A stretch of 43,399 nucleotides of DNA from Elusimicrobiota bacterium (GTDB lineage: Bacteria > Elusimicrobiota > Elusimicrobia > FEN-1173): contig JAKLDV010000007.1 in the NCBI GenBank assembly GCA_022703335.1, forward strand, positions 1-43,399. Reading direction: 5' to 3'. The translations under genes were made by a program, and so were the position numbers. Position 1 is the first letter of the stretch, and each line of letters starts with the position of its first letter. Shown here piece after piece: positions 24,462-31,798 of this stretch. The notes below the pieces were generated by a model. The model ran no database searches. It was not told the DNA's origin and saw only the letters and a program-made list of their open reading frames with translations.

Positions 24462-25955
24462 TTAGTCCGAGGTTTTTTGAGGTTGGGACCGCTGCTGTTT
24501 GAAATCCGCGTAACGTTTTAACTTTTCTTCCCGCCAAAATTCCCACTGCCGGTGAGGGGCCCCCAATTTAAGATTGAGTTTTTGGGCGAAGTCGCACAAT
24601 CGCTGGAACCGGTCCAGCCTCACCGGGTAGGTGTTCTGCCCGTCCCGGGTGGACCAGAATTCCGGATGGAGGCTGCCCGGATCCACCCCGTAAATGTTTT
24701 CGGCGTTTTTATGCAGGAACGTGTTCTCCACGATGCCCGTGGGGCCGTTCGGCGCCACCCGGTCGATGGCCGGAGCGTTCCTTCGAAGGAAGTCGAGCGT
24801 CTGCTGAAAATCCTCCTCCGTTTCCGTCGGAAACCCCACCATGATGTTCACCATGGCTTTGATGCCCACGGCGTGCAAGTCCGCCAGCACGCGGTCCGCG
24901 TCCGGCACGCGGAACCCTTTTTTCATGGAGGTGACGACCCGCTGGGACCCGCTCTCAATGCCCAGCTGCAGCAGATAGCAGCCCGCCTTGGCCATCTTTT
25001 CCAGTAAAGGGCGTCCCATGTCGTAGCGGACGATGGCGTTCCCGAGCCATTGGAACCGGTTCTCCGGTCGATTCCAGGAGTCGTCTTGGAGGATGGCGTC
25101 GCAAAATTCCTCCAGGGCGCGCAGGTCCGAATTCAGCAAGGAGTCGTAGAATTCGAAAAGCGCGACCGAGGGATGCCGGCGTTTGAGGTGGCGGAGCTCT
25201 TCGAACGTCCGCCGGCCCGAACGCGTCCGCCATTTTTTCCAGAGGAAGGCCTCGTCGCAGAAAACGCATTTTTTGAAACAGCCGCGTCCGAAATAGGTCG
25301 GCATGTGCCCCGGGAGCGCATACGTGTCCAGGGCGAAATCATCAAAATCGGGAAAGGGCAGCTCGTCCAGATGCTCGACCACGGGGACGGGCGTGAAGAC
25401 GTAGCCCTGCGGGTTGTCCGCCCGCACGTAGGCTCCCGGGAGATTGTTCCGCGGGCCGGATTCCTGGAGGGTTTGGAGGAGGCCGGCCAGGGCGTTCTCT
25501 CCCTCGCCGGGGACCGCCGCGTCGATCTCCCGGTGCTCCAGAAGGAACTTCGCCTTGGAGCAGACTTCCGGGCCGCCCACCACGATGAACACCGAGGGGG
25601 CCCTCTTTTTCACACGCTTCAATACCTCGAGCGTCATGGAGAGGTTGTTGATGTAAAGGGAAAAGCCGACGACGTGGGGCTGCAAGTCGAGGATTTTTCC
25701 CACCTCCCGGTCGACGGCCCCTTCGTTCTCGTCGATAAACGCGCGGACGCGGCCTTCATCCATCCAAAAATAGTGCATGTGTTCCGTGTTCCAGAACGGC
25801 TTGTATTTTTCGGAGGTCGCGTGGTAGAGGTTGTTGCTGAGGTCCAGGCAGGTCGCTTCGTGCCCTTGACTGTTCGCAAACGCCTTGAGCAGGGCGGCGC
25901 CGAGGGGTGGCAGGCGGCGCACCCAGCCCGGACAATTGACGAGAGTCACGCGCAT
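24462..25955 (-). CDS. Radical SAM protein with B12-binding-like N-terminal domain
   Basis: 497 residues. The N-terminal ~190 residues form a Rossmann-like domain as in cobalamin-binding radical SAM proteins (MRVTLVNCPGWVRRLPPLGAALLKA, PHVVGFSLYINNLSM, VFIVVGGPEVCSKA), but the DxHxxG cobalamin-ligand motif is not visible. The catalytic motif is Cys226-x3-Cys230-x2-Cys233 (RGCFKKCVFCDE). The barrel continues with LFEFYDSLLNSD, LLQLGIESGSQRVVTSMKKGF and VNIMVGFPTETEEDF, a standard B12-binding radical SAM phrase. It probably acts on lipid, hopanoid-like, or peptide substrates; not decided. A clear promoter lies upstream at 25998-26026 and the ribosome-binding site is gagggg 9 nt before the ATG. 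Confidence 0.88.
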   Translation of the reverse strand: MRVTLVNCPGWVRRLPPLGAALLKAFANSQGHEATCLDLSNNLYHATSEKYKPFWNTEHMHYFWMDEGRVRAFIDENEGAVDREVGKILDLQPHVVGFSLYINNLSMTLEVLKRVKKRAPSVFIVVGGPEVCSKAKFLLEHREIDAAVPGEGENALAGLLQTLQESGPRNNLPGAYVRADNPQGYVFTPVPVVEHLDELPFPDFDDFALDTYALPGHMPTYFGRGCFKKCVFCDEAFLWKKWRTRSGRRTFEELRHLKRRHPSVALFEFYDSLLNSDLRALEEFCDAILQDDSWNRPENRFQWLGNAIVRYDMGRPLLEKMAKAGCYLLQLGIESGSQRVVTSMKKGFRVPDADRVLADLHAVGIKAMVNIMVGFPTETEEDFQQTLDFLRRNAPAIDRVAPNGPTGIVENTFLHKNAENIYGVDPGSLHPEFWSTRDGQNTYPVRLDRFQRLCDFAQKLNLKLGAPHRQWEFWREEKLKRYADFKQQRSQPQKTSD

Positions 25956-25997
25956 GAAAAGGTCCCCTCAGAATCGCGGATTTGACACAGGCAATTG

Positions 25998-26026
25998 GTT
26001 ATATAAGATGCCGCCGCATTTTTCAA
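25998..26026 (-). promoter_or_regulatory. Promoter of the minus-strand radical SAM gene at 24462
   Basis: On the minus strand: TTGAAA (26026-26021), a 17-bp spacer, and TATAAC (26003-25998). It lies 43 bp upstream of the ATG at 25955 in an AT-rich patch. The response-regulator gene stops 28 bp behind it, so this gene has its own transcription start. Confidence 0.65.
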
Positions 26027-26054
26027 GAACGAGGGGCGTCGGGATGGGAAGGGA

Positions 26055-26741
26055 TCAGTCCAGCCGGTAGCCGGAGCCGATCAGGTTCACGATGTGCGAT
26101 GAAAATTTTTTCCCCAGTTTCCGCCGCAGGCGCGACATGTGAACCTCCACGGTGTGCGGGTCCGTGTAGGCGTCCGCGTCGTAGCCCCAAACGGTTTCCA
26201 GAAGGGACTGGGGCGACAATATCCGGAACGGGTTCCCCATCAGGCGGTCCAACAGATCGAATTCCTTCCGCGTCAGCCGGATCTCTTTGTCCCCCACCGT
26301 CACCCGGCGTTCGTTCGAATAGAGTTTCAGCCCGTGCCGTTCGCGGACCACTTCCGGTTCGGCGTGGTGGCATCGCCGGAGGAGGATCTCGAGTTTGGCC
26401 GCCAGGAGGTCGGCGGAGAACGGTTTCACCAGATAGTCGACCGCGCCTCCCCGCAGGCCGGTCACGGCGTCTTCCATCTGTTTCCGGAACCCGGACATCA
26501 TGATCACCGGGATGCATTTGGTGGCGGGATTGCGTTTGAGCCGGGCGCAAACCTCCAGGCCGTCCGCGCCCCGCAGGAGCACGTCCAGGAGGATGACGTC
26601 CGGTTTCCAGGCGACCGCTTTGGCCGGCACCTCGGCGCCGTCGGCGCAGTGCGCGGTGAGATACCCGCGCTCCCGCAGCCACATCTCGAGCATTTTTACG
26701 ATGGCGGCGTCGTCGTCAACAATGAGAACGCGATAGGCCAT
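26055..26741 (-). CDS. OmpR/PhoB-family response regulator
   Basis: 228 residues from the ATG at 26741 (ribosome-binding gggga 8 nt upstream); an in-frame Met 10 codons earlier lacks such a site. Receiver domain: acidic VDDDA near residue 8, phospho-acceptor Asp in ILLDVLL near residue 54, MMSG, and Lys in YLVKPF. The C-terminal winged helix (from about residue 130) includes KEIRLTRKEFDLLDRLMGNPFRILSPQSLLETVWGYDA and HTVEVHMSRLRRKLG, typical of OmpR/PhoB DNA binding. No histidine kinase is adjacent, so it is an orphan in this window. The RsbRD_N-like gene is divergent, 342 bp away. Confidence 0.93.
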   Translation of the reverse strand: MAYRVLIVDDDAAIVKMLEMWLRERGYLTAHCADGAEVPAKAVAWKPDVILLDVLLRGADGLEVCARLKRNPATKCIPVIMMSGFRKQMEDAVTGLRGGAVDYLVKPFSADLLAAKLEILLRRCHHAEPEVVRERHGLKLYSNERRVTVGDKEIRLTRKEFDLLDRLMGNPFRILSPQSLLETVWGYDADAYTDPHTVEVHMSRLRRKLGKKFSSHIVNLIGSGYRLD

Positions 26742-26832
26742 AGGGGATTCCCCGACGGAGAATTTGAGCAAGAGTTAAACGAAAAGAGAACGGGAGTTGA
26801 ACGAACTGTGGCAGACTATAGGAAAGCGGGGC

Positions 26833-26907
26833 AATATGGATGGCCTCTGGGACACGGCAGCATGCGGGAGGTCGTCTGAGGGAAGCGACAAAGAGGCCAT
26901 CCATATT
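26833..26907. repeat. 75-bp element bounded by perfect 16-bp inverted repeats
   Basis: aatatggatggcctct (26833-26848) and agaggccatccatatt (26892-26907) are exact reverse complements separated by 43 bp. The inner part holds a smaller gtcg...cgac stem. As RNA it would be a long imperfect hairpin; as DNA it looks like a short element with terminal inverted repeats. It lies in the 342-bp intergenic region (26742-27083) between the response-regulator gene and the RsbRD_N-like gene, which holds no convincing ORF on either strand. No target-site duplication is obvious. It could be a regulatory RNA hairpin, a REP/MITE-like unit or a protein-binding site. Confidence 0.7.
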
Positions 26908-26909
26908 CC

Positions 26910-26924
26910 CAGACGGACCGTCTG
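26910..26924. promoter_or_regulatory. 15-bp palindrome next to the inverted-repeat element
   Basis: cagacgg-a-ccgtctg is a perfect 7-bp inverted repeat with a single central base, only 2 bp from the 16-bp repeat arm. It resembles an operator for a dimeric regulator, perhaps serving the divergent response-regulator or RsbRD_N-like genes. No cognate protein can be named. Confidence 0.45.
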
Positions 26925-27083
26925 AACGACGGAATGTATTCAAGGGCTCTTTCATGTGACCGTCCATTGGTGAGAAATTGCCAAGTAATGAATGGAGGCC
27001 CCGCACCTTTTTATTTTACCAAATCGTTGCGCCGCATGTCTTCGGCTCCGAATGTTTCTTCCAGGGCCGAGAGGTAGGTTTGA

Positions 27084-27584
27084 ATGTCCGCCGATTCCCT
27101 CGATGTGTTGTTGGGCCGCCAGGCAAAAGACCTCGTTCTCGCCATGACGTTCGCCGTCAAAGACCTGCGCGGCAGTTATGCCCGCCACCCGGTCGAAGAA
27201 ATATACGCCCATAATGAGATTTATTTCAGCGCCCATCGGCAGAACCTTTTGCGCGGCAACATGCAGCCGCTGATCGATTTCGCGGACATGATCACGCGGA
27301 AGCGCGCCCTGGACCGGTTCCGTTTGCACGAGCTTCTTCGGGCCGCGTTCGGTTTTAAAAAGGCGGTCTACCCGCTCCTGTTGGAGCATTTCTGGGACCA
27401 TCGGGACGAACTGGTGAAGTCCTTGCTTTTAGTGGACCGGTCCGTGGACCGGTTTGTCGTGAACTTGGCCCAGGCGTTCGTCCATTACGCCAAGGAGGAC
27501 CTGGCGCGCGGACCCCTGGAGTTCCCCGTATGGCTGAACGCGCGACCGTTTCAATCGGAGAGGGAACTGGTCGAAGACGCCTGA
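27084..27584 (+). CDS. RsbRD_N-like helical protein
   Basis: 166 residues, mostly helical and soluble. The segment ADMITRKRALDRFRLHELLRAAFGFKKAVYPLLLEHFW followed by LLLVDRSVDRFVVNLAQAFVHYAKEDL resembles the N-terminal helical bundle of RsbR-type and histidine-kinase sensors (RsbRD_N), where 'r..g..l.el....l.r.l...l' repeats occur. No kinase, STAS or other effector domain follows, so it would be a stand-alone sensor-like or partner module. The start is supported by gagagg 9 nt upstream. It has a good terminator after it and sits between a response regulator and the radical SAM cluster. The family assignment is tentative. Confidence 0.5.
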   Translation: MSADSLDVLLGRQAKDLVLAMTFAVKDLRGSYARHPVEEIYAHNEIYFSAHRQNLLRGNMQPLIDFADMITRKRALDRFRLHELLRAAFGFKKAVYPLLLEHFWDHRDELVKSLLLVDRSVDRFVVNLAQAFVHYAKEDLARGPLEFPVWLNARPFQSERELVEDA

Positions 27585-27662
27585 CCCCTTTCCCCAAGGA
27601 TCCCCGCCCCCGCCCGCACACCCGATAACGATCGCTCCCCATCAAAGAAGAAAAAACGCCGA

Positions 27663-27696
27663 CGGCCCGCGCTCTTGCGCCGGGGCCGCTGTTTTT
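27663..27696 (+). terminator. Rho-independent terminator after the RsbRD_N-like gene
   Basis: cggccc-gcgc-tctt-gcgc-cg-gggccg forms a stem of ten pairs with a 2-nt bulge and a 4-nt loop, followed by ctgttttt (T-run 27692-27696). It lies about 80 bp downstream of the stop at 27584 and separates that gene from the radical SAM cluster. Confidence 0.65.
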
Positions 27697-27812
27697 CCGC
27701 CCGGTCGGCCGTGGGGGGCGTCGAGAGTTGACCGGCGGGCTCATTATTTGTAGGAATGGTAGAACGCATGGGGTTGGAGCATGTCGTAGGCATAAATTCT
27801 GACGGGAAGCGC

Positions 27813-29729
27813 ATGAGAAAAAAATCATCCAAAACAGCACGTCGTCCGATACGGGTCGCCTTGGTGGTCCCGCCGTGGCACAGCGTGGTCATGGACAGCA
27901 TGGGGCCGGTCGTCCTGAAAAATTATCTGGAGGCGCACGGGGTCGGGACCGATATCCACTATTTGAATTTGTCGCTGGCCCGCCGGGTGGGGTTGGAATC
28001 CTATCACGATGCGGCCTACACCATGGCGGGGGAGGCGTTGTTCGCGCCGTTTTTGCCCGGCGGAAGCGCCGGGAAAAGAACGGTCGCCGTTCCGGAGGCC
28101 TACCGATGGGTCGAGTCCGCGCCGGATTTTGCGAGGACGTGCCGCCGCATGGCCGAACAGATACCGACGTATCTCGACGATTGCCTTCGAGATGTGGACT
28201 GGGGCCGTTACGGGGTCATCGGATTCACGGTTTGGAGCACCTATACGGTTCCCGCCCTGGTGTTGTCTTCAAGGATCAAGGGAAAGTTTCCACAAGCGCG
28301 GGTGGTTTTTGGAGGGCCCGGGGTCGCTTCGCCTGTCGGCCCCCGGTTGTTGAGGGAATTTCCGTGGCTCGATGCGGTGGTGCAGGGCGACGGCGAGGAA
28401 CCGTTGTTGGAATGGGTTTCCCGGCCGTCGGCGCCGCGTCCGGTGGCGGGCGTGTGGGAACGCGTCGGCGGCAAAATCTTCCCGCCCCCGGCTCCTGCCC
28501 GGCCGGTGGGGCTGAAGGAACTGCCGGCCGCGTTGTTGCGGGACGATTATGTGAAGGGATTGAAAAAGTCCGGATTAGGGGCGTTCGTGGACCCCATTTT
28601 CCAGCTGGAGGGGGGGCGGGGGTGTTGGTATGGACAGCATACGCAGTGCGCTTTTTGCGGGATAGACCGGGACGCCATTGCTTACCGGCGGCGGTCCGCG
28701 GACAGCGTCTGGAAGGAGATGCGCGGGTTGATGAGGAAATACGGCGTCCGCAAATTCCGTTTCACGGACAACAATATTTCACCGGCGCACATCGTTCAAC
28801 TGCTGCCCCGTCTGCGGGGGCTGAAGGACAGGCCGCAGGTGTTTTGGTGCATGAAGGTGACGAAACAGAAGGAGCACATTCGGAGCATGGCTTCGGCCGG
28901 CGTACGTTTCGTGCAGATCGGCATCGAAAATATGAGCCGGCGGATCCTCGATATGATGCAAAAAGGCACGACGCCGCTCGACAACGCCCAGGTTCTCAAA
29001 TGGTGCCGGGAATCGGGCCCGGTGGCCTTGTGGAATTTTCTTTACGGAGTGCCCGGGGAACTTCCGGAAGATTATCGGGAGAGCCTGCGCTGGCTGGGGC
29101 GGCTCAGTCATTGCCAGCCGCCGACGGTGCATCCGATACGCCTGGAGCGCTTTTCGCCGTTCTTCGAACGGGCCCGCCGTTACCGCCTGCGCCGCCTGCG
29201 TCCGGACCCGATATACCGGGTGCTTTATCCGGGCCGCTCGGACAGGGAGGGGCTGGCTTTTTTCTTCGACGCCGATTTTCCGGGGAAGTCGGAGAGGGAT
29301 CGGCGGTCGGCCCCGCTCCGGCGTTTCTGCGAGGCCTGGCGCCGGTGTTTTCCGACGAAAGTATTTTGCAGGGTGGAACGCCGGCCGGGCGGACTGCGGA
29401 TCCGGGATCAGCGATTGTGGCCGACGGCGAAGGGTCCGCGCCTGAAAAGGAAAACCCACCGGCTGGACGGCTGGAAAGCGGATTTGTATTCGTTCTGTGA
29501 CGGGGCCCGGTCGTTCGTGGAATTGCGGCGGTGGGCCGAGGCGCGGGGGGTGCCCCAAAAACAGCTTTCAGCGGCGTTGGCAGACATGAAAAAGAGGGAA
29601 ATTATCGTTGACGAAGAGGGCCGTTGGCTGGCCCTGGCCGTCGATGAAACCCTTCGGCTTCCGGTTCCCGCCGACCCGGGGACGGCGCGTTTGTTCTCGG
29701 AAACGGCTCGGCCGGCGGTTCACCCGTAA
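27813..29729 (+). CDS. RiPP maturation radical SAM protein 1-type enzyme (paralogue A)
   Basis: 638 residues from the ATG at 27813; in-frame Mets at 27756 and 27768 add poorly conserved residues. The N-terminal ~200 residues form a B12-binding-like Rossmann domain (VALVVPPWH, YGVIGFTVWSTYTVPALVLSSRIKG, ARVVFGGPG, VVQGDGE). The catalytic motif is non-canonical: Cys271-x7-Cys279-x2-Cys282 (GGRGCWYGQHTQCAFCG). This G-R-G-C-W-x-G...C-x-F-C-G phrase is the hallmark of TIGR03975 (RiPP maturation radical SAM protein 1). Then come VQIGIENMSRRILDMMQKG, ALWNFLYGVPGE and a C-terminal winged-helix-like domain (ADLYSFCDGARSFVELRRWA...REIIVDEEGRWLALAV). A possible promoter TTGACC-17-TAGGAA is at 27728-27756. 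Converges on paralogue B. Confidence 0.85.
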   Translation: MRKKSSKTARRPIRVALVVPPWHSVVMDSMGPVVLKNYLEAHGVGTDIHYLNLSLARRVGLESYHDAAYTMAGEALFAPFLPGGSAGKRTVAVPEAYRWVESAPDFARTCRRMAEQIPTYLDDCLRDVDWGRYGVIGFTVWSTYTVPALVLSSRIKGKFPQARVVFGGPGVASPVGPRLLREFPWLDAVVQGDGEEPLLEWVSRPSAPRPVAGVWERVGGKIFPPPAPARPVGLKELPAALLRDDYVKGLKKSGLGAFVDPIFQLEGGRGCWYGQHTQCAFCGIDRDAIAYRRRSADSVWKEMRGLMRKYGVRKFRFTDNNISPAHIVQLLPRLRGLKDRPQVFWCMKVTKQKEHIRSMASAGVRFVQIGIENMSRRILDMMQKGTTPLDNAQVLKWCRESGPVALWNFLYGVPGELPEDYRESLRWLGRLSHCQPPTVHPIRLERFSPFFERARRYRLRRLRPDPIYRVLYPGRSDREGLAFFFDADFPGKSERDRRSAPLRRFCEAWRRCFPTKVFCRVERRPGGLRIRDQRLWPTAKGPRLKRKTHRLDGWKADLYSFCDGARSFVELRRWAEARGVPQKQLSAALADMKKREIIVDEEGRWLALAVDETLRLPVPADPGTARLFSETARPAVHP

Positions 29730-29737
29730 GACGTTCC

Positions 29738-31795
29738 TTAAAGAGAGCGGGACGCCCCCCGCTCTCCCGGCGCGCGTTCGGTCAGCAAGGCGTCGTCGGG
29801 GCGTTCTTCTTTCCAGTGGAAATTGAGCCGTTCCCAGCTTGTTCCCCGTCGGACGCTGTCGGGATAGGCGGCGGCGGGCAACGCCAACCCCAAGTAGCGG
29901 CCTTCCTCCTCATAAACCAACCCGAGAGACGTCAAATCCGACAGCGTTTCCTCCACCGCCCGGCGGTCCGGGGCGGCGCCGTCGGCTTTTTTCAATTGAG
30001 CCAGGAGGTCGTCGACCGACGGCAGGTTGTCCGCACAGAGGAGATAGATGTTCTTGTGAAGGAGCGGCCGCTGGATGATCCGTGGTTGGGGCGGTTCCTG
30101 AGGGTTTCCCGGCCGGAAACGACGGTCGTAAAAGCGGATGAAACCGGGGCCGCGCTCGTAAAAGAGAAAAGTTTCATTCTCCCAAACGGCTTTTTGCCAT
30201 TCCCATCGCCAGTTGTTCAGACGGGTCATCCGCTGTTCCAAGTCCGGTAGTTGCCATCGAGCGACATAGGAAAAGGCGTAAGCGACGTCCGTTAGGATGA
30301 ATTTTTTCTCCGGATAAATGGCGCGGTAGATCGGATTCGGACGGACCCGCTCGAATCCGTAGTCTTGTCGACGGCAAAAATGGACGGAGTCCCGGTAGAG
30401 ACGCAGGGGGAGGAATATTTTCGGCGGGGATAGATGGGTCAAATGCGGCAGGAGCTTCCAATTCTTTTCATAATGTGCGGCATTTTCTCCCGGCAGGCCA
30501 CACAGGAAATTCCAGCTGACGCAGATGTCGTCTTCCCGGCACCACTTGAGCAAGCGGATGGCCTGGAGGGCCGTGAAGCCTTTTCCGAGGTTTTTCAAAA
30601 GGTCGGAGTGAAGATTTTCAATGCCGAAATCGATGGAGTTGAAACCGGCGGCTTTGAGGCACCGGACATGCTTTCGAGGAATATCGGGGTGCGCAAAACC
30701 ATAAAAAGTGAAGTCGACCCCGGTCTGCCGGAGGAGAGGGAAGAGTTCGTCGTAATATTTCGAGGGAAGAGCGCTGTCGGCGAAATAGAATGCCAGGCCG
30801 CGATAGCGTTTGGAGAGGAGCATCAGCGCATTCTTTACGTGCTCGGGTGGCTGAAGACGGAACTTGCGGATGTCCGTGCAACGGTAGCCACAGAAAAGAC
30901 AGGGTCGTGCATTCGCCCGGGCGCATCCGCGCGTTGCGGCGTAGGGCAAGGCGGTCTCGACATTTTTCAAAACGGGAGACGCGTTTTTTTCATGAAACAA
31001 CTCCGAATAATCGGGGGCCGGAGATTGCTCGATGTCGACGGGGGGAGCCAAGGGGGAAAGGAAGATTTTTTTCCCACGCCGGCAAGACACGCCCGGGACC
31101 GGGGTGTTCGGTCGGCGGGCGAGTATGTTGGCGACGATCAACGGGAATGCCACCTCCCCTTCGCCGTTGACGACAAAATCGATCCAGGGGGCCCCCCGAA
31201 GGAGCGCGTGGCCCATTTCGTTGTAGGTATCGGGTCCCCCCAGTACGATCCGGGTTCGACGGGAAATTTCCTTTATTTTTTTCGCCAGAACCAAAGACGG
31301 CACCGTATAGGGGAGGGCGCAGGAAAAAGCGGCCACGTCATACTTTTTCCAATCCACCGCGCGAAGACATTCGGTCATGAATTGGGGAACGTCTTCCCGG
31401 AGGAGCTGTTTCAAGGAGGCCCATTCGCTTTCGCCCGGACGGCAGTTCAGGCTCAGGAGATATTTCCGCACCTCCGTGTTTTTCCATCCACGTCGAAGGA
31501 GAGAATCCACGTTGGTTGAGCCGAACAGGGGGGCGGAAAAGAGCCAAGCGGGCTGGATGTCGAAGCTGCTGGAAAGGCGGCGGTATGTTTCCAGTCCGAT
31601 GCGCTTGGCGAACAGGAGGTGAAAATTGAAAATCTCTGCGCCGATGCCCTTATCCTGTAAGGCGGTTTTCATGAGGCCGAGGGCGACATTGGGAATATGC
31701 AGGTTGCTGAACGGCATGGAGACGAGGGCGACGCGTCCTTTGGGTTTGGCGGTTCCGGGGGAGCGCGGCCGGTCGGGGAGTCGACGGGGAGACAT
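29738..31795 (-). CDS. RiPP maturation radical SAM protein 1-type enzyme (paralogue B, altered motif)
   Basis: 685 residues with the same architecture as paralogues A, C and D. N-terminal domain: GRVALVSMPFSNLHIPNVALGL, YDVAAFSCALPYTVPSLVLAKK, RIVLGGPDT and FVVNGEGE. The cluster motif is Cys291-x7-Cys299-x2-Cys302 (RGCARANARPCLFCGY), so Cys spacing is kept but the usual Trp-Trp/Trp-Tyr after the first Cys is lost. Later come NSIDFGIENLHSDLLKNLGKGF, VSWNFLCGLPGENAAHY, RVRPNPIYRAIYP and a C-terminal domain LLHKNIYLLCADN...LTSLGLVYEEEGRYLGLAL. Starts 3 bp after the stop of paralogue C, so the two are cotranscribed. Substrate is inferred to be a peptide from family and context. Confidence 0.82.
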   Translation of the reverse strand: MSPRRLPDRPRSPGTAKPKGRVALVSMPFSNLHIPNVALGLMKTALQDKGIGAEIFNFHLLFAKRIGLETYRRLSSSFDIQPAWLFSAPLFGSTNVDSLLRRGWKNTEVRKYLLSLNCRPGESEWASLKQLLREDVPQFMTECLRAVDWKKYDVAAFSCALPYTVPSLVLAKKIKEISRRTRIVLGGPDTYNEMGHALLRGAPWIDFVVNGEGEVAFPLIVANILARRPNTPVPGVSCRRGKKIFLSPLAPPVDIEQSPAPDYSELFHEKNASPVLKNVETALPYAATRGCARANARPCLFCGYRCTDIRKFRLQPPEHVKNALMLLSKRYRGLAFYFADSALPSKYYDELFPLLRQTGVDFTFYGFAHPDIPRKHVRCLKAAGFNSIDFGIENLHSDLLKNLGKGFTALQAIRLLKWCREDDICVSWNFLCGLPGENAAHYEKNWKLLPHLTHLSPPKIFLPLRLYRDSVHFCRRQDYGFERVRPNPIYRAIYPEKKFILTDVAYAFSYVARWQLPDLEQRMTRLNNWRWEWQKAVWENETFLFYERGPGFIRFYDRRFRPGNPQEPPQPRIIQRPLLHKNIYLLCADNLPSVDDLLAQLKKADGAAPDRRAVEETLSDLTSLGLVYEEEGRYLGLALPAAAYPDSVRRGTSWERLNFHWKEERPDDALLTERAPGERGASRSL
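29743..29766. terminator. Hairpin between convergent radical SAM genes A and B
   Basis: gagagcggg-acgccc-cccgctctc is a perfect 9-bp stem with a 6-nt loop. It begins 14 bp after the stop of paralogue A and includes the last codons of paralogue B. There is no real T-run on the plus side; the minus side has only ctttaag. It may act as a weak bidirectional terminator or 3'-end stabiliser. Confidence 0.35.
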
Positions 31796-31798
31796 GGG

